From contig JAGFJA010000075.1 of the NCBI GenBank assembly GCA_024103005.1, positions 36,489 to 100,488 on the forward strand: 64,000 nt of DNA. The letters run 5' to 3'. The notes beneath the pieces were generated by a model. The model saw only the letters and a list, made by a program, of their open reading frames with translations, made no database searches and was not told where the DNA came from. A program made the translations under genes and the position numbers. The DNA comes from Saprospiraceae bacterium. Lineage in GTDB: Bacteria > Bacteroidota > Bacteroidia > Chitinophagales > Saprospiraceae. Each line of letters starts with the position of its first letter. Position 1 is the stretch's first letter. This document shows, one piece after another, positions 55,757 to 63,714 of this stretch.

Positions 55757-56534
55757 TCGTCGGGGCGTATTTACCTTTACAGGTACGGGAACATCTCAGG
55801 GCGTACCGGTAATCACCTGCAAATGTGAGGTCTGCCGGTCAGCCGATCCCAGAGACCGTAGATTCCGTTCGTCGGGTTATGTTAGTTTTGAGGAAGGTGC
55901 CTTTATGATTGATATTGGGCCTGATTTCAGGATGCAATGTCTCAATTTTGACATTCACCGACTGGACGGCATCTTCATCACCCATGAACACATCGATCAT
56001 GTCAACGGTCTCGATGATGTCAGACCATTCAACTACCTGCAGGGTAGGATGATGCCTATGTATGGTGAGAGCCGGGTATTGAAGGAAATTAAGAGGCGCA
56101 ACAGATATATCTTCCAGCCGATAGCTTATTTTGGCCTGCCTCAAATAGAGCTGATCCGTGTCAAGCCTTACAAGATCGTTGATTTTAAAGGGTTGGAAGT
56201 GTTGCCCTTTAGGGTCATGCATGGAGAGTTGCCGATTTTGGGATATGCTTTCGGCGATATGATATATATCACGGATGCGAAATATGTGGAGGTGGCGGCT
56301 ATTGAAATACTGAAACAGGCAAAGACGATCGTCCTGAATGCTCTCCATCACCGACCGCATCATACACATTTTAATCTAAGTGAAGCGTTGGATTTTATTT
56401 CTAAACATGGGCTTTCCAATGTTTATCTGACTCACATCAGTCATCAGATGGGACTATATGGGGAAGTGTCACCATCCTTGCCTTCAGGCGTACATCTTGC
56501 CTATGACGGTCTTCAATTGCCTTTTCATTATTAA
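55740..56534 (+). CDS. PhnP-like MBL-fold metallohydrolase
   Basis: A 264-residue metallo-beta-lactamase-fold enzyme. FTGTGTSQGVPVITCKCEVC (start) with a Cys-rich loop, then FITHEHIDHVNGLDDVRPFN with HxHxDH, then GYAFGDMIYITDAKY and the late YLTHISHQMG supply the two-metal site. Similar proteins include PhnP phosphodiesterases and RNase Z relatives. ATG 55740 is chosen; the frame is open earlier but the upstream part overlaps the preceding gene. Cytoplasmic. Substrate unknown, probably a cyclic phosphodiester. Confidence 0.9.
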   Translation: MSREFNRRGVFTFTGTGTSQGVPVITCKCEVCRSADPRDRRFRSSGYVSFEEGAFMIDIGPDFRMQCLNFDIHRLDGIFITHEHIDHVNGLDDVRPFNYLQGRMMPMYGESRVLKEIKRRNRYIFQPIAYFGLPQIELIRVKPYKIVDFKGLEVLPFRVMHGELPILGYAFGDMIYITDAKYVEVAAIEILKQAKTIVLNALHHRPHHTHFNLSEALDFISKHGLSNVYLTHISHQMGLYGEVSPSLPSGVHLAYDGLQLPFHY

Positions 56535-56648
56535 TGAGGTTTTAAAGGAACATTTGTGAATTGAATCCGATCTTAATGAAATACTGAAGTTTCCGAGTGA
56601 CGATTTATTGCAGGAATTTGGTTTGAGAGAGCATGTACCTCGTCGTTT

Positions 56649-56755
56649 GATAGCTTAGTTATTTGTTGGCATCGCCGTTTGATGGGCTGTCGCCCGTTTA
56701 TTATCCCATTTTCCAAAATTCCAAAGCGATTCTGGTTTAGACTATAGGGTCCACT
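56649..56755. repeat. Dispersed intergenic repeat, copy 2
   Basis: Matches 30303-30410 in order and spacing (TGATAGCTT, GCCGTTTGATGGGCT, TAGGGTC). The core here is GATGGGCTGTCGCCCGTTT, a GGGC/GCCC hairpin. It lies in a 460-bp gene-free region (56535-56996) whose remainder is very AT-rich. Confidence 0.6.
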
Positions 56756-56996
56756 CAGGTGGCATTTGCAGTTAGAATTTTATCAAAAAATTAAGCATTG
56801 ATATAAACTATTTATAATAAATGATTAAGGTTAATATATAAATAATTAATAGTTTGTAATATTATGATTATCTTATAATTACTAACTAAGAAACTTTAGT
56901 AAAATATAAAATATCGAAATAATTGAGTGAAGCGGGTGTACTTTTAAACCAAGATTGTAATGATTTTGAATGCAACTTTCTTGCTGTCTTGTAAGG

Positions 56997-57335
56997 TCAA
57001 AGCTCTGCCTTCAAATTTTCAAGATCGATTTTCAACTGCCCCAATTTTTTGTGTAGATTATTGATGATTTCGAGCTTTTTGCGATTTTCCTTAAGCTCAT
57101 TTTTAGCTCCTTCCAGCGTAAAACCTCTCACCTTGACTAAGTTGTATATCAATTGAAGTTGTTCGATATTCTGCTTGGTAAATCGCCGGTCACCTTTGCT
57201 GTTTTTGTGTGGCTTTAAAAAACTGAATTCCGTCTCCCAATATCGTATCAGGGAGGTAGATACACCGAAAGACTCTGCAATTTCGCTGATGGAAAAGTAC
57301 AATTTTTCGCTTTTTAAAAGAGCATTTTCGGTCAT
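56997..57335 (-). CDS. MerR-family transcriptional regulator
   Basis: A 112-residue protein. The winged-helix MerR domain (about 12-80) starts YFSISEIAESFGVSTSLIRY, then WETEFSFLKPHKNSKGDRRF, and is followed by a coiled-coil dimerisation helix (ENRKKLEIINNLHKKLGQLK). There is no effector domain after the coil, as in the short Bacteroidota MerR proteins. It is divergent from the 57.7-63.7 kb operon with about 400 bp between starts and could regulate it, but no operator was identified. Confidence 0.9.
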   Translation of the reverse strand: MTENALLKSEKLYFSISEIAESFGVSTSLIRYWETEFSFLKPHKNSKGDRRFTKQNIEQLQLIYNLVKVRGFTLEGAKNELKENRKKLEIINNLHKKLGQLKIDLENLKAEL

Positions 57336-57588
57336 TGTTTTAGATTATCTTTGAGTAAGGTTATGCGAGCCTCTTATTATCAGTATGTTATAATACAAAA
57401 ATACAATAAATAGTTTAATATAATTTTATTTTTTCAATATTTTTTTATTCTATATGTTATATTCAATCCGTTTGGGGGAATTTTTGATGCTTTTATGCCG
57501 TTTTTCTTGTTTTATTAAGCTTATTAGCGGTAGATTAACTAATTAACAATTTGATAACACGTTATTTATACATAAAAAATAAAGGAAA

Positions 57589-57675
57589 ATGAGCAATTTA
57601 GAGGTAGTAGGGGAACTGCATTCCATGGAAGTAGTGTTGAAATTCCCAATTGGTTCAACTTTTTTGTTACCTTAG
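57589..57675 (+). CDS. Candidate 28-aa leader peptide upstream of the ABC/OmpA operon
   Basis: ATG 57589, preceded by AAAGGAAA (an unusually good ribosome site for this genome), opens 28 codons: MSNLEVVGELHSMEVVLKFP and then a short hydrophobic end, stopping at TAG 57673-57675. It lies 65 bp before the first gene of the operon. It might be a leader peptide or chance. Confidence 0.25.
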   Translation: MSNLEVVGELHSMEVVLKFPIGSTFLLP

Positions 57676-57740
57676 CTTTGCTGAAATACAATTGAATTCT
57701 TTGTTTCATAGTTTTTTCTTAAAAATATTTCTACCCTATA

Positions 57741-58433
57741 ATGAGTGATTTTTTAAAAAAAATGAAATCTATATTTGTAGTCACTACTGATGAAGAGAAT
57801 CAGAGTACGCCACAGGAACAAAGTAACGCTTCGGCAGCCTCATCTGATACTGTACCTCAATCAGACAACTCGAGTACGGTTTCTTCTACGGACAACATGA
57901 CCGATGTCGTTGGTACCCAATCAGACCAATTCTATAAGATTCTTTTCGACGCCATGGAGCGCAATAATCAGCCAGGTTTTGATTACATAGAATTTAAGAA
58001 GGCTTTATCCGGCCTTGAATCTCTCTCTATGGACGAAAAAACCAAATTTCTGAGTGCCTATGCAGGAGCCCATGCCAGTGGTGCTACTTCCAAAAGCCTT
58101 GTTGACAGTGCCACGGTGTACCTTGAAGTACTTTCCACCGAATCTGATAAATTCAAAAAAGCAGTAGATGTTCAGAAAAATAAACAAATAACCAACCGTC
58201 AAAATGAGGTTAAGCAACTCAACAATCTGATTTCAGGCAAAATGGACCAAATAACCAAGCTCCAGGCAGAAATAGAGGATCATAAGAAAATGCTTACTTC
58301 TATTCAGAATGAAATAGGAACCTCACAAGAAAAAATCAATAAGACTATTGCAGACTTCGACGTTACCTATGAAGGGTTGGTCAAGAAAATCAGAGATGAT
58401 ATCGACAGAATAAAAACGTACATTAACAATTAA
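57741..58433 (+). CDS. Coiled-coil protein, first gene of the ABC/OmpA operon
   Basis: A 230-residue soluble protein. An amphipathic start (MSDFLKKMKSIFVV) leads to a Ser/Gln/Asp-rich disordered stretch (about 18-58), a helical domain (about 60-140, QFYKILFDAMERNNQPGFDY at its start) and a long coiled coil (about 142-230). No catalytic motif. The next gene starts 14 bp later. The layout recalls PspA-type membrane-stress proteins only loosely. No family is recognised. Confidence 0.7.
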   Translation: MSDFLKKMKSIFVVTTDEENQSTPQEQSNASAASSDTVPQSDNSSTVSSTDNMTDVVGTQSDQFYKILFDAMERNNQPGFDYIEFKKALSGLESLSMDEKTKFLSAYAGAHASGATSKSLVDSATVYLEVLSTESDKFKKAVDVQKNKQITNRQNEVKQLNNLISGKMDQITKLQAEIEDHKKMLTSIQNEIGTSQEKINKTIADFDVTYEGLVKKIRDDIDRIKTYINN

Positions 58434-58447
58434 AACAAATACTTAAT

Positions 58448-59473
58448 ATGGATCAAAATAGTTCAACTACCAAGACATTCTGGCAGCGTCCCGAGGGTAA
58501 AACCGGTCTCGTGTTTGGTGCCGGGATCCTGATAGGAGGTGCTTATCTGCTATATAAGATTCTACCTGCATTGATAAGTCTGACTTCCAATCTTTTGTAT
58601 TTATCCTTGCTTCTCATCGCCCTGGGTGCTATTCTGTACATGGTGCTGGACCCCAAGATGAGAAATCTGGTGTGGTATATGTACAAGAGCATCATGAGGT
58701 GGATCACGGGGCTCTTCGTTCAGATAGACCCTATAGGCATCCTGAAGTCTTATGTGGAGGATCTTGAGAATAATCTGGTCAAGATGGACCAGCAAATCTC
58801 CAAACTTAGAGGTCAGATGCATAAACTCAAGGAAATTATTCTGAATAATAAAAAACAGATTGAATCTAACCTCAGCCTTGCCAGCGAAGCCAAGGAAAGA
58901 AATAAAGAGTCGATGATGATCCTCAAATCCCGACAGGCCGGACGTCTGACAGATTCCAACGTGAAGCTGGAAGACCTGTATAAAAAAATGGAAATCCTGT
59001 ATCGTGTCCTCACCAAGATGTACGAAAACAGCGAAATCATGAAGGAAGATATTCAGGATCAGGTTAAGGTCAAGGAGCAGGAACGGGCTGCCATCCGTGC
59101 AAGCCACAGTGCTATGAAGTCAGCTATGTCTATTATTTCGGGAGATAAGGACCAGCGTGCTATGTTTGATCAGGCACTGGAAGCCATTGCTGATGACGTA
59201 AGCGCAAAGATGGGCGAGATGGAAAGGTTTATGGAAGTTTCATCCAATTTCATGGATAGTGTGGACCTTCAGAATGGGGTCTTTGAAGAAGAAGGAATGA
59301 AGATGCTCGAAAAATGGGAGAAAGAGGGTGCTTCCCTCCTGTTGGGGAATGAGAAATCTGAAATCATCAGCAAGGCAAATGATGAAGGAGATGTACTTGA
59401 CCTCAATGCTCCTGTGGCTCGACCTGTGAAAGAAGAAAATTATAAGAATCAATACGATTCATTTTTTGAATAA
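58448..59473 (+). CDS. Membrane-anchored PspA-like coiled-coil protein
   Basis: A 341-residue protein. Two adjacent membrane spans lie within residues 20-67 (TGLVFGAGILIGGAYLLY, then a Leu-rich span), followed by an amphipathic stretch (about 72-100) and a long coiled coil (about 100-265) beginning YVEDLENNLVKMDQQISKLR. The tail is acidic and ends DSFFE. The coiled coil has the heptad, Lys/Glu/Gln-rich look of PspA/IM30 proteins, but those lack transmembrane spans. Likely scaffold for the neighbouring transport proteins. No named family is recognised. Confidence 0.7.
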   Translation: MDQNSSTTKTFWQRPEGKTGLVFGAGILIGGAYLLYKILPALISLTSNLLYLSLLLIALGAILYMVLDPKMRNLVWYMYKSIMRWITGLFVQIDPIGILKSYVEDLENNLVKMDQQISKLRGQMHKLKEIILNNKKQIESNLSLASEAKERNKESMMILKSRQAGRLTDSNVKLEDLYKKMEILYRVLTKMYENSEIMKEDIQDQVKVKEQERAAIRASHSAMKSAMSIISGDKDQRAMFDQALEAIADDVSAKMGEMERFMEVSSNFMDSVDLQNGVFEEEGMKMLEKWEKEGASLLLGNEKSEIISKANDEGDVLDLNAPVARPVKEENYKNQYDSFFE

Positions 59474-59508
59474 ACCAGACTAATTTTTACACTTAAACAA
59501 TTAAATAT

Positions 59509-61062
59509 ATGGCTACAAGATTAACTCCCTTTTCCAGACTGCTCATCGTAGTGGGCATTTTGGCAGGTGTCGTATTCGGAGGAAAATATCTCTTTGAACA
59601 CAGCTCGTTAAAAGATAAATTTTCAGATTCAAATAAAAAGGGCGGTTCCACATCGGAGGGCAAAGCTTTGCCGATAGATGACGATGTCCTTAATGTTCAG
59701 GTCTTTACTTTTGGGAATGCTGCCCCGGGTCTTTATTTCAACAATGGTACGGAACCCAATGAGAATTCTCGATTTTACAAGGATTACAACCTGAAGGTTA
59801 AGTTTCACGTGATAGATGATTTTGATGCATCCCGTCAGGCTTTTAAGGGTGACAAAGTTCAGTTATTCAACAATGAAACCAGTGCAATGGCTACGGAGAT
59901 GCAGGGACTTGCCCCATTTAATCCGCAGGTTGTCATGCAGCTTGACTGGTCGCGAGGTGCTGATGCCGTCGTCGCCAAGAGAAGTATCCAGAGCATTAAT
60001 GACCTCAAGGGAAAGAAAATAGCCGTTGCACCTTCTACTCCCTCACAGACACTATTGCTGTTTATGCTGGAAGCAGCCAACTTAAAACCTTCAGATATCC
60101 AGATGGTCGAGGTACCGACTACTGCCGATGCAGAGACGGCTTTCAAGTCAGGAAAGGTCGATGCTGCAGTGGTATGGGATGCGCAGTCTTCTCTGCGTGA
60201 AGTGCCAGGTTCGAAGGTACTGCAGTCAACTGTGACAGCCTCCAACATCATTGCCGATGTATTCATGGGTAAAAAAGAATGGATTAATGCCAACAAGGAT
60301 AAGTTGCGTAAATTTTATGACGGCTGGATGACAGCTGTAGCTGAAATCAACTCTGATCCTGCAGCAAAGGATAAGGCTGCTCAAATTATGGCTTCCAATT
60401 TGCAGCTCAGTAAAAACGATGCCCTGGGAATGATTGACGCCCTAAGACTTACCAATCACGGCGACAATATAAATTTTTTCGGCCTCAATCCGGATTACAA
60501 AGGCATCACAGGAGAGCAACTATATACCAAGATGGGTGATAAGTATCAGTCACTGGGCTTGGCACCTGCTAACCGTCCCAATTGGCGAGCTTTGTCTAAC
60601 TCTTATGCTGTTTCCAACTCTACTCTTTCTCCTACAGGCGTAAATGCCGGAGAAGGTAATGCCAAGTTTACTCCGGCAACCTCAGCACAGAAGTCAGCGC
60701 CTGCCGTAGCCACTAAGACCATAAGTATTACTTTCCCTACAGGAAGCTATACCCTGGATGGTAACGCCAAATCCCTGATTGACCTCCAGTTTGCCGATGT
60801 TGCCAAAGGCTTCGGAAATGCAAGGGTCAGGATAGAGGGAAATACCGACAATGTGGGAAATAAGTTGAAGAATATCGAATTATCCCGTAAAAGGGCAGAG
60901 GCAGTAGCTCACTATCTCGAGCAAACTTATGACATGGATGCTAATCGTTTTATCATTATAGGTAATGGGCAGGACAAGCCTGTGCCCGGATGTGAAAGCA
61001 ATGCTACTGCAGAATGCAGAGCTAAAAACAGGAGGACGGAATTCCAGTTAGTAGGCGAATAA
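59509..61062 (+). CDS. ABC substrate-binding protein fused to OmpA peptidoglycan-binding domain
   Basis: A 517-residue protein. One N-terminal membrane anchor (about 10-28). An NMT1/SsuA-type periplasmic binding domain (about 55-350) has INDLKGKKIAVAPSTPSQTL and EVPTTADAETAFKSGKVDAA. A Ser/Ala/Thr-rich linker (about 365-400) leads to an OmpA domain (about 400-517) with the peptidoglycan signature NTDNVGNKLKNIELSRKRAE and the closing KNRRTEFQLV. So the binding protein appears held both in the inner membrane and on the wall. Normally such proteins are soluble or lipid-anchored. The permease gene follows 49 bp later. Confidence 0.88.
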   Translation: MATRLTPFSRLLIVVGILAGVVFGGKYLFEHSSLKDKFSDSNKKGGSTSEGKALPIDDDVLNVQVFTFGNAAPGLYFNNGTEPNENSRFYKDYNLKVKFHVIDDFDASRQAFKGDKVQLFNNETSAMATEMQGLAPFNPQVVMQLDWSRGADAVVAKRSIQSINDLKGKKIAVAPSTPSQTLLLFMLEAANLKPSDIQMVEVPTTADAETAFKSGKVDAAVVWDAQSSLREVPGSKVLQSTVTASNIIADVFMGKKEWINANKDKLRKFYDGWMTAVAEINSDPAAKDKAAQIMASNLQLSKNDALGMIDALRLTNHGDNINFFGLNPDYKGITGEQLYTKMGDKYQSLGLAPANRPNWRALSNSYAVSNSTLSPTGVNAGEGNAKFTPATSAQKSAPAVATKTISITFPTGSYTLDGNAKSLIDLQFADVAKGFGNARVRIEGNTDNVGNKLKNIELSRKRAEAVAHYLEQTYDMDANRFIIIGNGQDKPVPGCESNATAECRAKNRRTEFQLVGE

Positions 61063-61111
61063 CACGCCCTCCGGAAGGATGTTTTTTACCTTGACTAAAT
61101 ATTGAATTGGG

Positions 61112-62182
61112 ATGAAGTTATTCGAATTGAGAGGAAGCTTACCGGCACGGACTAAAATAATGCTGGAAGTCGCCGGAATACTGATGTTGTTGGCAATATG
61201 GTTTTTATTGACGGCAGGAACAGATCCGATTGTTCCAAGCGGTATCCTGCCCTCACCGATACGCGTCATCCGGGCGATGGGATTCGTCTTTGTAGAGAAC
61301 GAACTTATCGTCAATCTCTGCAGATCAATCGGGCTTAATATTTGTGGCTACCTCGAAGCAGTCGTCATTTCGATAGTGTTCGGTTTTTTGGTAGGTTTGA
61401 TTCCGCTCTTCAACGGCTTATTTGCGAAGCCAATAGATGCATTTCGCTTTGTGCCGTTGACCGGTGTGATTGGATTGTTTATTGTATGGTTTGGGCTTGG
61501 AGTACCCATGAAAGTGCAATTTCTTGCTTTTGGTATCCTGATTTATATGTTGCCTGTCATCGTAACACGGATCAATGAAGTAGAAGATGTTTATCTCAAG
61601 ACGGCCTATACCCTCGGAGCCAGTAAATGGCAGATTGTACGGACAGTGTATATTCCCCATGTACTCTCCAAATTTTCTGACGATATCCGTGTTCTTACGG
61701 CGATTTCCTGGACATATATCATCATCATAGAGAGTATTGGCAATGAAGGTGGCCTGGGAGCATTGATGTGGCGTACAGGCATCCGGCAGGGCAATATTGA
61801 CAAGCTGTTTGCCATGTTGTTTATCATCATCATCATTGGCTTTATTCAGGATAAGTTATTCATGATGATGGATAAGAAACTTTATCCCTACAAGTATCTA
61901 AAAGAATCCACTAAAGCATCCGGTCAGCTAAAGTCAGAAAATACTTTTAAAAATATCCTGAATAAGATTTTGCCGTACATCAGCCTTGTTATTGCTGTCT
62001 TTATGTTGGTTCTGCTCATCAATGAATATGTTGTGATCCTGGGTAAGGCCAACATCTTGTCGTATGCCTTCGGGCCGACGTATCCGGTCATTGCTGTCCT
62101 CATTGCTGCTATATCACTATGGATAATTATTGACTTTATCAACCTTACCAAGATAAAGCATGTAACTATAAAAAAGGCATGA
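61112..62182 (+). CDS. ABC transporter permease with extra C-terminal membrane region
   Basis: A 356-residue inner-membrane protein. The first 250 residues are a SsuC/TauC-type permease with about six spans and the EAA loop LGASKWQIVRTVYIPHVLSK (about 169-188), which contacts the ATPase. Residues about 260-356 extend beyond the family: a charged stretch, then two more spans beginning ISLVIAVFMLVLLI and AVLIAAISLWIIIDFI. Typical members are 250-280 residues. It partners the SBP-OmpA fusion upstream and the ATPase downstream; the next gene starts 1 bp after its stop. Confidence 0.92.
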   Translation: MKLFELRGSLPARTKIMLEVAGILMLLAIWFLLTAGTDPIVPSGILPSPIRVIRAMGFVFVENELIVNLCRSIGLNICGYLEAVVISIVFGFLVGLIPLFNGLFAKPIDAFRFVPLTGVIGLFIVWFGLGVPMKVQFLAFGILIYMLPVIVTRINEVEDVYLKTAYTLGASKWQIVRTVYIPHVLSKFSDDIRVLTAISWTYIIIIESIGNEGGLGALMWRTGIRQGNIDKLFAMLFIIIIIGFIQDKLFMMMDKKLYPYKYLKESTKASGQLKSENTFKNILNKILPYISLVIAVFMLVLLINEYVVILGKANILSYAFGPTYPVIAVLIAAISLWIIIDFINLTKIKHVTIKKA

Positions 62183-62183
62183 T

Positions 62184-62882
62184 ATGGACGAAATGATGCT
62201 TAAGCAACTGGAAAAAGATTTATTGACAAAAATAGACAGAATTTTATCCCATCCGGTCGTCGATGCGATCCATAATGCACGTCTGAATATCGAACAGCTC
62301 CGTCTTTTTGCACTTCAGTATTATATCTATTGCAGCTATTTTCCGCGATTTTTATGCGCCTGCGCTGCCAATATTCCTGATGATAATACAAGGATGGCCA
62401 TCATCGAAAATATCTGGGAAGAGCACGGATCGGGTAAGCTTTCGGGCTCGCACAGGGTCTTGTTTGAAAAATTTGCCCTTTCACTTGGGCTGACTCAAAA
62501 CCAGCTAAAGGAAGCTCATCCCATCCCTTCGACCCTGATCAATGTCGAGTATCTGCTCAACATGTGTCAGGACGACAGTTTTATTAAGAGCCTTGGTGCA
62601 CTGGGACCCGGGACGGAGTTTTTTACCTCTCAGGAATATGAGAAGATATACCGTGGATTACAGAAGGTGGACGGTCTCACGGAGGATGATCTGGAATTCT
62701 GGTCGGTGCATATTACGCTGGATGATCATCACTATAGCGATATGCTTTCTTCTATTCGCCCCTGGATTAGGGATGAAGACGATGCAAGGCTGTTAAAAGA
62801 AGGTGCAGAAAGAGCCATTGACTTGGAAATACTTTTCTGGGATGGACTGGAAGACCACATTTTTCCTAAAATATTAAAGTAG
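62184..62882 (+). CDS. Haem-oxygenase-like diiron oxidase, CADD/PqqC/TenA superfamily
   Basis: A 232-residue all-helical cytoplasmic protein. Candidate metal ligands: Glu80 (with Glu79/His81) in NIWEEHGSGKLSGSH, His90, Glu145 in GPGTEFFTSQEY, and the triad His176-x3-Asp180-x2-His183 in SVHITLDDHHYSDML. This spacing is that of CADD and related HDO enzymes. The conserved TenA thiaminase Cys is not evident. Its place between permease and ATPase genes suggests it acts on the imported compound. Reaction unknown. Confidence 0.8.
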   Translation: MDEMMLKQLEKDLLTKIDRILSHPVVDAIHNARLNIEQLRLFALQYYIYCSYFPRFLCACAANIPDDNTRMAIIENIWEEHGSGKLSGSHRVLFEKFALSLGLTQNQLKEAHPIPSTLINVEYLLNMCQDDSFIKSLGALGPGTEFFTSQEYEKIYRGLQKVDGLTEDDLEFWSVHITLDDHHYSDMLSSIRPWIRDEDDARLLKEGAERAIDLEILFWDGLEDHIFPKILK

Positions 62883-62892
62883 CGGGGAGCCA

Positions 62893-63714
62893 ATGTCAAC
62901 ATATATCTATCCTACATTCGACAAGCCTAAAAAAATCATTGATCTAAATGGCATCAGCCAGTCTTATAACAACGGTGTTTCATTCGTCCTGAAGGATCTT
63001 AATTTTGCAGTTACGGAAGTGCCTGAAAAAGGAAAGTTTGTAGGTTTGCTGGGGGCATCCGGCTCCGGAAAATCTACCATTCTTCGCTACATTGCAGGAT
63101 TACAGATGCCTACAACAGGTAAGGTCCTCATCAATGGTAAGCCGGCAGGGGCTGATAACAGGGTAAGTGTCGTCTTCCAGGAATACAGTTCAATGCCATG
63201 GTACACTGTCCTTGAAAATGTATCTCTGGCTTTGCAATACAGAGGTGTTCCACGTAAGGAACGAGAAGAAAAGGCTATGGAAATGATTAAATTAGTGGGT
63301 TTGGATGGTCATCAGCATAAGTATGCTCAGATACCCGGACTCTCAGGAGGCCAGCTTCAAAGAGTTGCCATTGCCCGAAGTCTCCTGGCCAATTCCAATA
63401 TCTTGCTGATGGACGAGCCCTTTGGAGCTCTTGATATCAATACCAGGCTGCAGATGCAGGATTTGCTGCTGGAAATTCAGGATAAGTTTAATATGTATAT
63501 CATCTTCGTTACCCACGATATCTCAGAGGCAGTGTATTTATCCGACAGTATCTATATGTTGAAAAGGGCGCCTGCCCTCGTCGCTGAAGAGGTGGAAATT
63601 TCTTTGTCGGGGCAAAGGACTCGGGCATTGAAACGAGATCCTCATTTTATAGACCTGGTGTATCAGGTAGAAGATATTATGGTCAAGCTATCGGAAGATC
63701 CGGGTGGGAAGTAA
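62893..63714 (+). CDS. ABC transporter ATP-binding protein (nitrate/taurine type)
   Basis: A 273-residue ATPase of the SsuB/TauB/NrtD group. Walker A GLLGASGSGKSTILR (about 53-67), Q-loop VFQEYSSMPWYTVLENV, signature LSGGQLQRVAIARSL, Walker B ILLMDEPFGALD and switch THDISEAVYLSD are all intact. It drives import with the upstream permease and OmpA-fused binding protein. It is the last gene of the co-directional run, 10 bp after the oxidase gene. The remaining 286 bp of the window hold no recognisable feature. Confidence 0.95.
   Translation: MSTYIYPTFDKPKKIIDLNGISQSYNNGVSFVLKDLNFAVTEVPEKGKFVGLLGASGSGKSTILRYIAGLQMPTTGKVLINGKPAGADNRVSVVFQEYSSMPWYTVLENVSLALQYRGVPRKEREEKAMEMIKLVGLDGHQHKYAQIPGLSGGQLQRVAIARSLLANSNILLMDEPFGALDINTRLQMQDLLLEIQDKFNMYIIFVTHDISEAVYLSDSIYMLKRAPALVAEEVEISLSGQRTRALKRDPHFIDLVYQVEDIMVKLSEDPGGK

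Noticed and set aside
62184..62882. Annotation as TenA thiaminase in a thiamine-precursor (ThiXYZ) import operon
   Set aside because: The metal-ligand pattern fits diiron HDO enzymes, the catalytic Cys of TenA is not evident, and no TPP riboswitch or thi gene is nearby. Kept only as an alternative.
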